Of a stretch of 64,000 bases of DNA, positions 11,613 to 24,416 are shown in pieces. Below the pieces are notes generated by a model. It had not been told where the DNA came from, made no database searches, and was given only the letters and a program-made list of their open reading frames with translations. The translations under genes were made by a program, and so were the position numbers. The first letter of the stretch is position 1; every line of letters starts with the position of its first letter. Source of the stretch: Pleurotus ostreatus/Saccharomyces cerevisiae fusant (Eukaryota; Opisthokonta); contig JAMQCK010000021.1 of the NCBI GenBank assembly GCA_024196135.1, positions 62,001 to 126,000 of the forward strand, given 5' to 3'.

Positions 11613-14600
11613 TTAGATGTAAATCGGCAGCGTCGGGTTCAGGCCAGCCCAAGCTGGGCCTTCGGCAAAGTCCTTCTCGTCGATGAGGAAGTCCTGTAAT
11701 TATGATCAGCTTGGAAGGTAGGGCCGAAGAGTAGATTGAGCTTACGATCGGGCCCTCGACCAGGGCACCCCGGACCTGTGACAGGCGCTCCTTGACGCGC
11801 TGCAGCGGGATATCCGGCATGACATGACCCGTCTTCACCTTCGGCAGGTAGTGCTAAGCGCGAAAGGTCAGCAACCCACACCAATAGATTATTGGCCAAC
11901 AACAACGCACATCATACGCATCCCACGTCCGCACCAAGTTCGTCGGCACCGGGCGGAAGATCTCGGTGAAGATCTCCCTGTTCTTGCGCGCCGTGTCGTT
12001 CCACAGGTACTGCGTCTCCTCGCAGAGCGGGTCCGCGACCATCTCGTCCTCGCGCGTGCCGAGCTCGTCCGGGTTGGGCGTCGGCGCGGGGCGCATGTAG
12101 TCCGTGACCCGCTCGTTCTTCTTGTCCATCATCTGCGGCGGGATGAGGCCGAGGTGCTCGCGGAAGAGCATGCGGCGGAGGGTCGCGGCGAAGCGGGTGA
12201 CGCGGTACGGCTGGCCGTCCATGCGCGAGTCGATCTCGTCTGTGTCCTCGACGACGAGGGCGATCTCGGAGTCGCCGTCGCCCTGTTGGCGGCGTCAGCA
12301 TGCACATTGAGAAAGGTGATGAATAAGCACACCTTCTGGCTACGGTCGTTGATGTTGGCGCTACCCATGATGACCCGACGGTCGTCCACGATCATGACCT
12401 TCGAGTGGATGTAGAGCAGCTCCGAGACGTAGCTGGCAAACCATCAGTCTCCGTCTCCCCAGCCTCCCAAACGCGAACACAACACCCACTTATTCAACTC
12501 CTCCTCCTCACTCCCCAGCCACTTCTCATCAAACAGCGACGTCTTGTCCTGCAACATATGCTGCGACACCGTATCCGCCACCTCCTCGTCCCCACGAATC
12601 TCCCTTGAGCCCTCCTCGAACTTCTCGATGATCGCCGTCGCCTCCTCGACCGTGTCCGGGAACTTCACCGTGAGGATGTCGGACTCGGTGTTCTCGGAGA
12701 GCGACTGGCCCTCCTGCGTGTTCTTGGGCACCTTGATCTTGACCTCCTTCTGCTCGGTGTGCTGGTTGCCGATCCACTGGCGCGCGAGCGCAACCTGCGC
12801 CTCGCTGAACTGCACGCCCGAGTTGAGCTCCATCTTCTTGATGAGGGTTTCTGAGGGCGGGGGTCAGTGTCGTGTCTTATCATCGCCGTAAAGCTATCAC
12901 TTACCCATGGGCGCGTTGATACGGTCGTAAGCGCGGAGGTGGTAGAAGCGGATGTAGTCCATCCTACGACAGACGTCAATCACACACGACAGTGAAAAGC
13001 ATGCAACACGCACGGCTCATATCCCGCCTTCCTAATCTCCTCATAAATGCTGCTCCCACCACGATTAATCGTGCGGTACTGCCCCGCCATGATGAAGCGC
13101 AGCGAGCTCTCCTCCTTGATGTTGCCAGAGAACCCGGGCACCTCGGGGATGCAGATGACGACCTTGAACTTGCTGCCCTCCTTCGCCGCGCGCACGATGC
13201 GCTCGACGAGCGCCTTGGCGATGAGGTTGACGATCTGCTCGCCCTCGCGGGTGGCGGAGATGCTGGTGGAGATGTTAGTGTCGTGAGATTGTGGCCGAAG
13301 GGAGGACAGGGACAGACGCACAAGAACTGGTTCTCGATGTAGATGAAGTGCTCGGCCTCGTTAATGAGCTGGATGTCTGCAAGCAGGTTAGCTCCAATCC
13401 TGAAGAGACGGTTTGAAGGCCGAATAACGTACAGGCATTCTGGATACTATGCTCCGTCAGGACACCATGCGACCAGTCCGAGACGCTACGGACGACCTGC
13501 ACATTGCAAGTGCTCGGGTTGGGCGGCTGGTACGGCGGCTCCGGCTCCTCGTCTTCGGGGCCGCGATGCCAGTACTGCCTGTAGCGCTTGCCCATACCCT
13601 GCCACCTCTCGCGATGCGGATGGCGGGCGACCGCCTCATTCGGCGCCACATCAACCTTGTGCGGCAGCGCGAGCCAGTCGTAGTGGCTACAACCATCTCG
13701 TCAGCCTTCCACCTTCCCTCGCAAAAAAGCCCGTCCCACTCACTCCTTCTCCCGATACTTCCGCTTCTTCACCTCATTCCACCTCTCCACATAGTGCTGC
13801 ACGATATCCAACACACACGGCCCCGTCAGCGTCATATGCACATCGTGCCACGGCATGCGCGGGGACTCCAAAATCGAGATGCCGATATTCGACACGTAGT
13901 CGGGCACGTTCTGGAAGTCCATGATCCGCGCGTTGTTGTAGTCCTGCCCGGGGAAGACGGTCATGGAGAAGTCCGTGGGGTGCGCGTCGGCGAGCGCGTG
14001 CGTGTGCGTGTCCCAGCGGCCGTAGCAGAGGTCGAGGCCGCCGATGCAGGCGTAGTGGTTGTCGACGACGACGACCTTCTCGTGGTGGGACCAGAATTCG
14101 ACGACGTCTGGAGGGGGGTGGGTGAGAAATAGGTGAAGGAGGGGGACGGAGGTGAGGAGAGGGAAGATGCGCGCACCCTTGCTACCAATATGATCGGGGT
14201 GGCGCATGCAGGCGATGTTCGGGTGCAGGGACTCGAGCTGGGCCTTGGTGTGCTTCGAGCTCATAGTCATGGTCTGCGTGACCTCCTTGTATACGATAAC
14301 GTAGATCTTGACGCCCTGCTCGGCCTTGCGCTTCAGCACGCGGTCGAGGCGCCATTCCGGATGGTGCGCAGGGGGGCGGCGGAGAAAGAGCTCGGGCGAG
14401 AGCCACCAGTCCTGCCGAGCGTTAGCATGGTTGCGTGCAAGGCGTCAGATAGCGAACGATAGAGGATAGGAGGCAGGGGTTGATGGAGGGAGTCGTGTAA
14501 CAAGCTCGAGTGCACGCATATATGCCCTGCAGTGCGCATATACGGACTCTTGGCTTGAAGTCCGCAGTCACCACACCCTTTCTCATGCAGCCCGCTGAAC

Positions 14601-15306
14601 CTCCCGAGGGTAGTCGAGATGCCTGTCTTTGACCACACCTGAACCGTAGGGAAACGTGGGGATGGGGATTTGGTGAAGAAGTCGATATGGGATCCATGCG
14701 ACGCGGCGAGATCCTAGCTCGGCTCGGCCTGGCGCACGTAGCGACAGCACCGGTGTGCGAGCCGAGCAGCAGCCACGTATGAGGGGTGGGGAGGGTGGGG
14801 AGGTCAAGGGGGAGCGCCTCTGTCGTCTCGTAGCCAGCTCAAAACACGTGAAAGGACGTACAAGGATGTAGATGACCTCCTTCGCATTCTCGAGCATCTC
14901 GGAAAGCGCATACATGTAGTCGTGACCGTCGATGTGCCTACGGAACCATCAGCACCGCTCCGACCCATCGATGAGCAACGGGGCGCACCATTTCACGAAG
15001 TTGTTGAAGCGCTCGCCCGCGAAGCTCTCGAAGCGGTGGCTCTCCCTGATCTCCTGGCGAATCTTGTCGTGCTCGATCTCCTCGGGGTCATCGTGGCGGC
15101 CTGTACAGACCTTCAGCTGGGAGGCCACGCAAAGATTGTGAAGAACAACACACGATTCGGGTTAAGCACGCCTGGCGGGGCAAGTGCGCTCAGCGAAGTC
15201 GCTAATGATGATGGTAATGGCTCGCACCGATTGCATGATCCCGCGCGTGCTTCACGCCCTCCGGGATCTTCTCCGCGACCTCGGCGAGCTTCTTGAAGAA
15301 GGACAT
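11613..15306 (-). CDS. Phospholipase D with two HKD motifs, no PX/PH or C2 domain seen
   Basis: Hydrolyses phosphatidylcholine to phosphatidic acid and choline. Both catalytic HKD motifs are visible. [19 protein letters not shown] lies near 14050-14093 and [20 protein letters not shown] near 12352-12410. The N-terminus reads [17 protein letters not shown], and the start of the catalytic fold reads [20 protein letters not shown]. The C-terminus is [10 protein letters not shown] before the stop at 11613. No PX, PH or C2 domain was found before the first HKD, so this is the compact fungal type of roughly 800 residues rather than the Spo14/mammalian type. There are about fifteen exons. The intron between YIL and DWWLSPE (about 14413-14858) is near 445 nt, many times longer than its neighbours. 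Confidence 0.94.
14717..14767. repeat. Perfect 10-bp inverted repeat inside the long PLD intron
   Basis: GCTCGGCTCG at 14717-14726 is the exact reverse complement of CGAGCCGAGC at 14758-14767. Inside the loop GCGCAC can pair with GTGTGC with one G-U pair, which extends the hairpin. It lies in an intron that is unusually long for this genome. Confidence 0.6.
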
Positions 15307-16099
15307 GGAGGGGGGGACGCAGCAACCAAGGCGAACAATAGCGGGGGAGGAAAAGATGGGGGAGGGAAGAGAGGTGCGGTCGCCCGTCGCAAGGGTAACG
15401 GCGTTCGCGTAACCGACGCAGGGGATTTGATCTCGCCGGGCTCAACGGCGCAGCCGAGACGTCACACGACGTACATAAGTTCAACTTGGCTGGACCCACA
15501 ATGCAAGCTTGAGGGGGTCGGAGGGGACCTCGGTCTGAGATGGAAGATGGAATGAATGAGCCCAGCTGCGAAGCTACGAACGCAGGAACAAGGCAAGAAA
15601 ACCCTGATTTTCGGGGTGTACACGAGATCTCTGAGGAGGTTCTCGCCAGTGTACCCTGCAGCTTTACCGGTGCCATGTACAGGAGAGACTCGGAATGCTT
15701 CTAAGCCTACTCGCGCACATCGATGTCATTGAGACGGTCGGGATGCCATGAGAGCATGTCCCACACGCCAAGCTCAAGCTCTGCCTGCGTATCAGTTGCT
15801 CATCGACACGAATCAAGTATCAAAGGTAGACAACCATCATGCGAAGATGAAGGAAAAGAGGAGTTGTCAACCTACTGCGGCGGGTGCGAGCTGGATGGGC
15901 CCCCCGTGCCTGCAGAACGGCGCATGAAGGCGGCAGCAAAGAACAATGATTCCCATATCTGGAAATTAGCGCCTATTCGGCAAGTTCCGGGAAAGCGCCC
16001 ACACCCACAAACTCGAAGACGTCCAGTAGGCAAAGAGGCATGGGCTTTCCCAGTCATTCGTGACCACATCATATGTAGTATCGAGCCCCCCCCCCCCCA
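15307..16099. other. Intergenic between PLD and the Nug1-type gene
   Basis: Upstream region of PLD and downstream region of the GTPase gene. A plus-strand frame runs through 15723-16343 but overlaps the GTPase coding end antisense and has no recognisable content. No gene is supported. Confidence 0.4.
16086..16098. repeat. Thirteen-base C/G homopolymer next to a stop codon
   Basis: Thirteen consecutive C on the plus strand, read as G in the GTPase mRNA. It begins one base after the TAG stop of that gene (16100-16102). Confidence 0.85.
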
Positions 16100-18240
16100 C
16101 TACACCGTCATAAACGTCGCCGCCAGCCCCTCATCCACCACCATACTCTCCCCCGCCGCCTTCGCCACCAACCTCTGCACCTTCCGCGCCCGCTTCGCCT
16201 CCTTCTTGAGGAAGCGCCGGTTCAGGGGGTTATTTCGGCCTAGTTGGTTGTGCGGGTTGTTGTTATGGGAGTTGGTGTTGCTGTGTAAACCTGAGCCGCG
16301 CGAACCTGAACCCCCCGCCTGCTCGTACTCCGGCAAGTCATGATTCTTCCGCAGGCGCTTAGGCTGGCGGGTCGGGAGGTCGTCGGGGTCGTGCATTTCG
16401 ACCTCCGCATTGGGTGGGAGGGGTTCAGGGGATGGTGACCGCGGCCGCTTGAGGGAGGTGGTGCTGAGGTCGGGGTCGACCATGTCGCTGGGGAGAGGGT
16501 GAGTCCAAGGTCAGCTGGGCACAGAAAGGGAATTTGGAGACAAAAAGGAGAAACTCACTCATCTTGCACAACGGGCATGTCTTCCGCGACGGGCATCTCT
16601 TCCGCGACGGGCATCTCCTCAGCGTCGTAGAACACCTCCTGATCCTCGTCCATCTTCGCATCGCCGTCGAACGCGCCGTTGTCGGCGGCGTTGAAGAGGC
16701 CCTCGAGTGCGAAGGGCTTCGCGAACTCGGTGACGATGGCGGCGTTGCCGACGTTTTCTGCGCCGGGGGCGATCTCGTTGGTGCCCGGGACTGCAGAGAG
16801 GCGTTGACGTTAGTAGCCATCCACGAAGCGTTTGAAAAGTACGAAGGGTCTAAAAGTACGAAGCGAGCGCAAGCACTCTCACTCACCAAGCGACGGAATC
16901 TGCGACGTATGCACCTCCGGCGGCGTCGAGAAGTACGGGATCTTCTGGTGGTTCCAATCATTCAAAATTTGCCTCGCCGCATTATTAAGATCCGGCGTCC
17001 CGCCCTTCAACAACTTCCCCGCGCTCAGCGCCACCATCGTCAAAAACTCCAGCGTCGACCCAAACGCGGGCAGGTTGTATATCCGCTGCAACGCCTCCGC
17101 CTCCGTGCGCGCCACGATCTCCTCCACCACCGCGATCGGGTCCTCCACGTCGTCCACCCTAACGACGTTACGCAGCAGCACGCTCCCCTTCCGCGCGCTC
17201 TTCACGTCCGCGGCCTCCCCGTCGTCGTCGAACACGACCCCGGGCGAGTCGACGATGCGGATGCCGCGCTCGAGCTGCACGGACTGCAGCTCCTTCGTGT
17301 GCCCCGGCTGCGACGCGACGGCGCACGCCTTGGAGCGCTTGAGCGTGTTGATGAGCGAGGACTTGCCGACGTTCGGGTAGCCGACGACGCCGATGGTGAC
17401 GGAGCCGGATTTGGGCTTGTACGCTTTGAGGAGCTTGAACAGGGCGGGGGAGGTCGTGGAGGAGAGGTTGGTGCGCTGGCTCTGCGTGGAGGAGAGGAAG
17501 GGGAGCGTGGGCGTGCTGTGGCGGAGGTACTTGAGCCAGGCTTGGGCGTTGGATTTGGGGACGAGGTCTGGGGAGGTGAGGGTGGGATTAGATTGGATAG
17601 AAGGTGGGGAACGAATGATCGACGGGCGGACGCACCGACTTTGTTGAGGACGAAGACGAGCTTCTTGCCCTCGGACTCGCGCCGGCGTACTTCCTCTTCC
17701 ACAAGCCGGCTCCTGCAGCCCTCAGGATCGCGCGCGTCGAGAACCAGGATGATGATGTCGCTCTCGTCGATGACCTTGTGCAGCGTGCGGACGTAGTGGC
17801 GCCGCATCTGCTCCTTCGTGCGCGCCTGTGCCGACATGGACGACTCCTCTTGCGTGTCGGGCGCCGCCTCCGCCGCCATCTGCGCGAGCGTAGACAGCGT
17901 CGGCTCCGCTGCCATTAGCGTGTCCGGATCCTTATGATGCGGACGCTGTAAAACAAGGATAAGGACTCCCGCACAGCGCGCGATGCACAGTACACGCACC
18001 GAGTTCGCGTGCAGCCTCTGTTTCTCCGCATTCCTGAGCTTCAGATCCGGCAGCTTAGGGATCCCAGGATCCTTCCTAAGCTCTTCACACCCGTTCAATG
18101 TACATCCCAAAACTCCTAGCCGATCACTCACTCGTCTTGTGCGGCACTGGCGCAGTTTTTCTGCTCTCTAAAAATCACTGTGAGCTCGGATTTTTTCGTG
18201 GCGTGAACGGAGGGGTCTCACTTGTTCGGCCCATGGTCAT
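16100..18240 (-). CDS. Circularly permuted nucleolar GTPase, Nug1/Grn1/GNL3L type
   Basis: 60S ribosomal-subunit assembly GTPase of the nucleolus. The permuted G-motif order is visible from N to C. LVLDARDPEGCRS comes first, then the G4 motif VFVLNKV, then G1 GYPNVGKSSLINTLKRSKA near 17345-17400, then G3 DSPGVVFDD near 17230. The N-terminus, built from two short exons, reads MTMGRTKSRKTAPVPHKT and continues KDPGIPKLPDLK, a hallmark of this family. The C-terminus is basic (NRRFLKKEAKRARKVQR), suggesting nucleolar targeting. The first ATG at 18240 was used; a second lies in frame at 18234. Estimated length is about 580 residues. Assignment among Nug1, Grn1 and GNL3L paralogues is inference. Confidence 0.9.
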
Positions 18241-18669
18241 GGTTAATTCGGAGCGCGGGCTGGGTTTTATACCCCGCCACCGGACCCTGATCTAGATGCG
18301 CGCGTGATGGCCGCTGAGAACAAAGAATGTCTGGATGATCGGATTGCTCGGTTTGGGCATAAATCAATCATGATCATTGTTCTCGGGTGGGAAGGATGTC
18401 TCCCTCTCGCTTTGGGCCGCTACTTGGAGAGCATAAGACGAGTCATCATACATGGTACCACCAGAGGAAGAAGCGTAAGTTTCAATTGTAAGTGTATTGT
18501 ACGATATAGCCCTTCATTGTGCCCCGATTTTGTCCGCTATACATCCCAAAGTTCATCACAGTCGCATCTATGAATCGTACGTGATACGTCTATTTAGGAA
18601 ACATCCTCGAGCTTTCATGTCCGCTGCACGAGGATCTTTGTGGTCTATAGAAAATCGTGGCAAAGGTCC
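18241..18669. other. Intergenic, no gene seen
   Basis: Promoter of the GTPase gene and 3' flank of the GT2 gene. There is an 89-codon plus frame with no resemblance to any family. Confidence 0.4.
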
Positions 18670-21600
18670 TTAGTACGAGAAGATCATGAGCCACGGGTTC
18701 AGGACGATGGGGTAGAGGATGTGGCAACCGGCGACAATGCTAAAAGGTAATGGGTTATCAGAAGAAAAGTATACTGGGCTGAGGAGAGCACTCACGCCAT
18801 CGGAACAATCAACGCCCACGCGTATCCTGGAATCTGCCACTCGGGAGGGACGATGGGCAGGGTGAGGACGATCATTAGGACGACCATGATCCCGGAGATG
18901 ACGAAGGCAAGCCAGAAGCGCTTCCAGATGCGGGGGACCTGGGCACATGGTCAGTGATTGCTTTGCGCAGAATAAAGAAACGCACCTCGATCCAGAAGTT
19001 GGACCGCTCGACTTCCTATAGAAAACGATGAGCAAGCGTATCCTCGCCCTCTGCGACGAGAGGCTCACCTTCTTCGTCGCACCCCATGTCATGTTATACG
19101 AGAACAGGTGCGACAGCAGCGCCGTAGACAGATGGATGCTCAGTCCGCCGAAGAAGAAGAAGCTATGAATCCGCGTGAGCATCCAACTATCACTTTCCGG
19201 AGAATAACAACAACTCACAAGAACGGTACCCAAGTCACGTTCTCCGTAAATGAGGAGAGCAGCGAGCGTTGCCCAAGACGGTACTCGAGGAGGGTGAAAC
19301 CAACGTTGCCGGCGAGGGGGAACACGACGGTGCAGGCGAGCCAGATCTCGAAGCTATGAGGGTAGGTCAGCGTCAGTGAGCGTGTCGAAAGTGGTGAGGG
19401 GGAACGTACGAATGTAGATAGAATCCATCGACCTCCAGGGCGAAGCCAAGGAGGAGGTAGTTCAGGATCGACAGGAGAGCGGAGGCGGCGATGCCGTAGT
19501 AGGAGAACCTGTTCAGAGAAGGATGAGCGAGAGGTAGGATATCCGCGGGAAAATCGAGGCGCACATGTAGGCCATCATGGAGATCTTGTAGTGCACGGGC
19601 GCCGCAGACCACAGGAAGACGCGCAGCTGTTTGTTAATGGGCCCAAGGCGCCACCAGTGGATGAGCGGGTTGAAGATGAGCTCGTTGCATCCTAGATTAA
19701 GATCATTGATCAGAGGCCATTCGTAGCTATGTCCGCGCAGGAAGGCCGTACCATACGAATACTTCTGCCACCGATTGAGCTCGTCGTCGGCCGTCAGGGA
19801 GACACCCTCCTTGAACCCGCCTGCCGAGTACGTCGCCCAGCGGATGATATAGCCCTTCAACTGTAATCACAACGAGGTCAGCCTTCCCTCAAAGACGCCC
19901 TCATCATTCGAAGCACACACCTGCAACCTCAACGCCATATCAAAGTCCTCGCTCACATTCGTCTCACTCCAGATCTTTTTGACACCATCCGCCGCGTCCA
20001 CGAACGCTGCATCTTGCAGAGCAGACCAGCGCAAGAAGGCGTTATGCCCGACGAAGGGCGCGACCTCGCCGTTAGCGCAGGCCATGGAGATGCACTTGTT
20101 GATTCGGCGGGTGAAGTGGGCGATGCCGTTCTCGAAGTAGTGGTGCGCGACTTGCATGACGTCTGGAGGAGGGGTTGGATGGTAGTCAGCAAAGGTCATT
20201 CAGATAAAAAAAATAGAGGAGGGACGCACCAGACTCGTGTTGGATGATGGCGACCTCCGGGCACTCGGTCATCTCGCGGGCGGCGTCGCGAAGGCAGTCC
20301 TGTTCGATGCATGAATATAAGGTCGTCGCGGCGACAAAGAAGTAGACACTTACCTCAGGAACAATGGTATCGGAGTCCACGATGAGGATAAATTCGCCGA
20401 TGCGGATGGACTTCGCATTCGTGGCCCACGGCTTCCAGAGCTTGCCGGTCTCCTCGTACTTCTCCTCGATCGCGGCCTCGAGCGCCTGCTCCTCGAAAGT
20501 CTTGTCGGTCGGGTCCTCGCGTACGCCTGCGGCCTCCAGCGCCAGAAGGTGCTTCTTCAAATATTCATGAACACAAAGCTCTCCGAAGAATCGGAAAAAA
20601 TTGCCTGCCTCCATACACTGCGCCAACGCCAGCCCGTAGTTCATGTTCGACGCCTTCTTGAACCTCCCCGCGCGCTTGAAGCCATCGGGCTCATTCGAAT
20701 GCGGCGGCCGCGCGACCCAGCCGATATTGTGATTCGCATAGAACGCTGTGCGCTTCTCGCGCTCCTCCGGGCTGAGGAGCTGCATGCCGTCGTCGTTTAT
20801 GAAGATGGCGGAGGTGCCGCCCTGGCGCGCGTACGTCTGCATGGCCTTCTTGAGGGAGAAGACCGAGGGTGCGCTGTTAGAGGGGATGGATGAGTGTGTG
20901 AGGGGTTAGCAGGAGGGAGTTGCGCACATGGTCTCCTCCAGGCTCTCCTTGTAAACGGGCATCTGGATGGTGATGTGCGGAAGGCTGTGGTCGAGCTCGC
21001 AGTTGGGCTTGGGTGCGATGGCGGAGTAGTAGCGCGAGTTCTCGTGAAACTGGGCGACGGGACCGATGCTGGGAACGATATCAGCGAAGGGTTCTTATCT
21101 GATGATAAGGCGCGGCTTACAGGTAGGAGATGACGGCGATGACCTGGAGCGAGAAGAACTGGAAGAACGACATGCATGTCAACGAGTGCTCGAGGCAGAA
21201 AGAGTGACTGACTCACGATGGACACGCAGAACAGGAAGGGCGTGGTGGCCATCAGCGCAAACCGAGTGTAGTCATTATCCAGGCGGAATTCCTAATCATG
21301 CATGAGTATATCGTGGGGCCGTGTAATAAGCTCACGAACCTGCAGCAGGACCGACAGCCCGCTCGCGATGAAGACTGCTCATCGTCAGCGATGTACAAAA
21401 AAAACAAGAGGGATTACTCACAAATCGACAAGCCCACACCCAGCCCATTGTAAAATGGCGCAAAAAGTCGAATGGGTCTCGCCTCCTTCGACTGCTCGCC
21501 CTTCTCCACGTCGCCAGGCGCAGTCTCGGGCGCCTTCGCCGACAGTTTCCACCCAAAGCTCCACTTAAACCTCTTCGACGGCTTGCTCTTCTCAGCGAGC

Positions 21601-22338
21601 ATCGCCGCCGCCGCGTCGTCCGCCGACCCAGCGGCCTTCTCGTTGAGGCCCTCGGACGACGAGGGCTCGGAGGGGCGGGCGAGGGAGGTCGCGGTCGTCG
21701 CGGGCGTGAGCTTGGGCCGCGAGCGCCAGACGAGCTTCATGAGCTTCTCGTCGAAGTCGTTGCAGGTGGTGACGATGCTGTCGAGGTCGTCGGACCAGAC
21801 GATGAGGACCTTCTCGTCGCGCTGGGAAGGAAGGGTCAGCGATAGGATAATGATCGATGAAGAGGAGCTCACGATGAAGGCACCACACTGTTCTTTGTCG
21901 GCGCGCGGAAGATGCGACATCGTGTCGAGGATCTGGATCCGCGTGTTGTGGTCGACGTAGATGGCGCTCACGTCGTCCGCGCTGAAAATATGTCAGACAC
22001 CGAATTAAGCTGGGCGATGTAGGAAAAGGGCATACACAGTGGCCAACGCTGCATGGACAGCCGCACTCCGAACCTTGATGGCCACAAGAGGGTTGAGAAC
22101 GCGGACGGCGGCTTCAAAGGGGACGAGGTAGCGGTTCTCGTAGGGGAAGATGCGGAATTGCCCTGGCTGGACGCGGAGGCAGACGCCGGCGGAGACGTTC
22201 TCCTCGGACGGCTTGAACCATGCATCCCCTTGTGCTGCAATAATGTCAGAACCGAGCTCAATTTGGACAGATTATGTGTGAGGACTTACTTGCGCGGAAC
22301 AGCCAGTGTAAGACGGCGTCGTAGCTGTCGTAGTCCAT
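18670..22338 (-). CDS. GT2 polysaccharide synthase, cellulose-synthase-like (Tft1-like)
   Basis: Processive membrane glycosyltransferase predicted to use UDP-glucose and extrude a beta-glucan. It starts MDYDSYDAVLHWLFRA at 22338. An N-terminal cytosolic region of over 200 residues is followed by membrane segments. The catalytic core has the substrate motif VDSDTIVPE, the catalytic SEDFDMALRLQ, and ELNRWQKYSYG in place of the Q-x-x-RW box. Five or six hydrophobic helices follow, ending LNPWLMIFSY. Length is estimated at 900-950 residues over many exons. Resemblance is to fungal GT2 proteins such as the Aspergillus mixed-linkage glucan synthase Tft1 rather than chitin synthase, since no chitin-synthase QRRRW box is present. 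The product is inferred. It is divergent from a membrane GH16 gene 2.1 kb away. Confidence 0.88.
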
Positions 22339-24416
22339 GGCAGCTCCGAAGTGGCAGGTGGAAGAGGGAAGGGAAGGTGAAGCCCTGGAGGAGGGAGTCT
22401 GCCCACCACATCCTGGTATTTATCGAGCGCAAAATTGCGCAGCATGAGAGCCTCGATTGTACTGGACTTGATCCCAGCAGATGCAAGAGTAGCGTCCTGC
22501 CCTTCAAGTTCGCCGATGTATGAGTGTTCAACTGAAGACGAGCCTCGTTCTGTTCAGGACAGATAGCATGGAAGACTCGCGTGGAAGACCGAGCGCGCGG
22601 AAGTGCGTACCTTTGCATGGGAGCCGACGTAAAAGACGAAAGCCCTCCCGCGCTTCCGCGCTCGACCCGCCACGTTGACCGTGTACCTTGCTGAACCCTG
22701 GACGGAAATACAGAGTGGCGTGTGAACGACCTGGGATTTTCGCTGACACAATGCGGCCACAAAGACCCACGCTTCGAGGTATTTCTGGAGCCCTGTGAGG
22801 TAGAAGCTCAGTGGACGAGGTCATAATGCGTATCGCGCTGGTTGCTATTGGCCGAAGTGAGGAGGGTTTGAAAGCAAGGGGCAGTTGAACGCCCCATCTT
22901 TGGAGGCACTCATGAGAAGTGATCTAGAAGAGAAAGGCATGTGAGCACCGTATGAGCTCAATGTGATGATGGCCGATACCTGCGAGGTACAGGCTGATGG
23001 CCAATAGAATCGCCTTGAAGCTAAAGGCCTGAATGTTGAAATCATCATCCGCCAGCACTCCGGGATCGCACGCTACGTATGAAGGGCCAGGAGCAGGGTA
23101 ATGATTGCGGCCCTTCGGGCTGTACACCACGCGAGATTTTCATAGACGGTCAGGGCGTCCAATCCGTTCGCGCAGTTGATCCTATCAAGGTGTTTTGTCC
23201 ATGAAAGGCATGCGCATGTGAGCAACGGATGGCGAAGCACCCCTACGACATACAAGCACTTCATAGGTGAGAGCACGTCAGTAAGAATAGAGGCCAACCG
23301 GAACGAAGGGCGTACACTATGCGGTGTTCAAACTGATGTCCATACAAACGGACGCCTGCGAATCATGGGGATTGCGGGCGAAGCGAGACGAAGGAATTGT
23401 ACCCTATTCGGGATACGAGGCACGGGAATTCGACGGGGAAGTCCGAGGCCTGTTGTCTATTTGCTGACTTGTAGAGCATATTCCACATTGTACAGACTTT
23501 TCTATGCCCACATGCCTATGAGAAGCGCTACAATTCTGGCCCTTGGGACGGCGCACTCGAATCGCTGGCGGCGGCCAATCGAGTATGAATGCAGATTCGT
23601 TGTGACTTGAGTAGTATCGCGAGGAGATACAGACTGTCAAGAGCCTGCCAGGAGGGTGATGAAAGTCGTGCGCAAGCAGCAAAGGTCGAGGCTCTCATCA
23701 ATCACTCGGCGCGCGCCATCCACGTGGAAAAATCCCCAAGGAGACTCCGATTATGGCCATGTGCTCTTGAGACCAACCGCCATGTCGAGCACCAAAGTTG
23801 CTCTCTTCTTTCTGAACTTCGCTAGTCCTTGGTCGGCGTCTTACAGAGCGTCGCGCAAAGCTCGTCTTCTGACAATTTCGAGAATCAAACCCTGCAAATG
23901 AGGTATAGGACGGTGCACGATGCTCTTGCATAGGTGAACCCTCCGAGGCCGCGGCCATTCCCATCGCATGTACATTCCCATCCATATTCTATGCTGATGG
24001 ACCGTCCGAAATCTGGACCACCAAAGTCCGCGAAACTGCTCGTACTCACGCCTTCGACGGACCGAGCGCTCTCGAGTTGAACCCAACTTACACTATTCTG
24101 ACGTGTACGATGGTTCTTTCCCAGTGGATATCCATGCCAGAATATTCCTCGCACTCAAGCCTCAGGAACCCTGCGCTGCACAGCTTGACTCGGGCTATCG
24201 CCGCCGGGACACACGCAGCGCTTCGGGTGGGAGCCCTGACCAGGAACTTCTCATGGACCAGAACAATGAAGTTGAACTCTGCCTCATCGTACACCAAGGG
24301 CCAGTGGAAAAAGATAATGGCGGCTTTCCACGGACCCTCGCATTTTCTTTGGCTTAAGTACCTAGGGGTGTGGCACGGTCTCTGCATCCTCCCCAGGATT
24401 TCCCCCCTTCGCAGCC
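22339..24416. other. 2.1-kb region between GT2 and membrane GH16 genes
   Basis: Shared upstream region of two divergent cell-wall genes. Apart from one possible gene fragment near 22990-23249 it holds only short frames with no family resemblance. Confidence 0.4.
22990..23249 (-). pseudogene. Possible truncated membrane-protein gene fragment
   Basis: A start MKCL can be spliced (donor GTATGT, acceptor ATAG) to INCANGLDALTVYENLA, and with a further 53-nt intron to CDPGVLADDDFN followed by FKAILLAISLYLA. The CANGL..TVYxNLA..DP pattern recalls the N-terminus of a basidiomycete membrane-protein family that I cannot name. The frame then ends within about ten codons in every splice I tried, so this would be a stub. 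It may be a decayed copy, or chance. Confidence 0.25.

Noticed and set aside
16534..17796. 420-codon plus-strand open frame
   Set aside because: Antisense to the Nug1-type GTPase exons. The Arg/Leu/His-rich composition is the shadow of GC-rich codons on the other strand.
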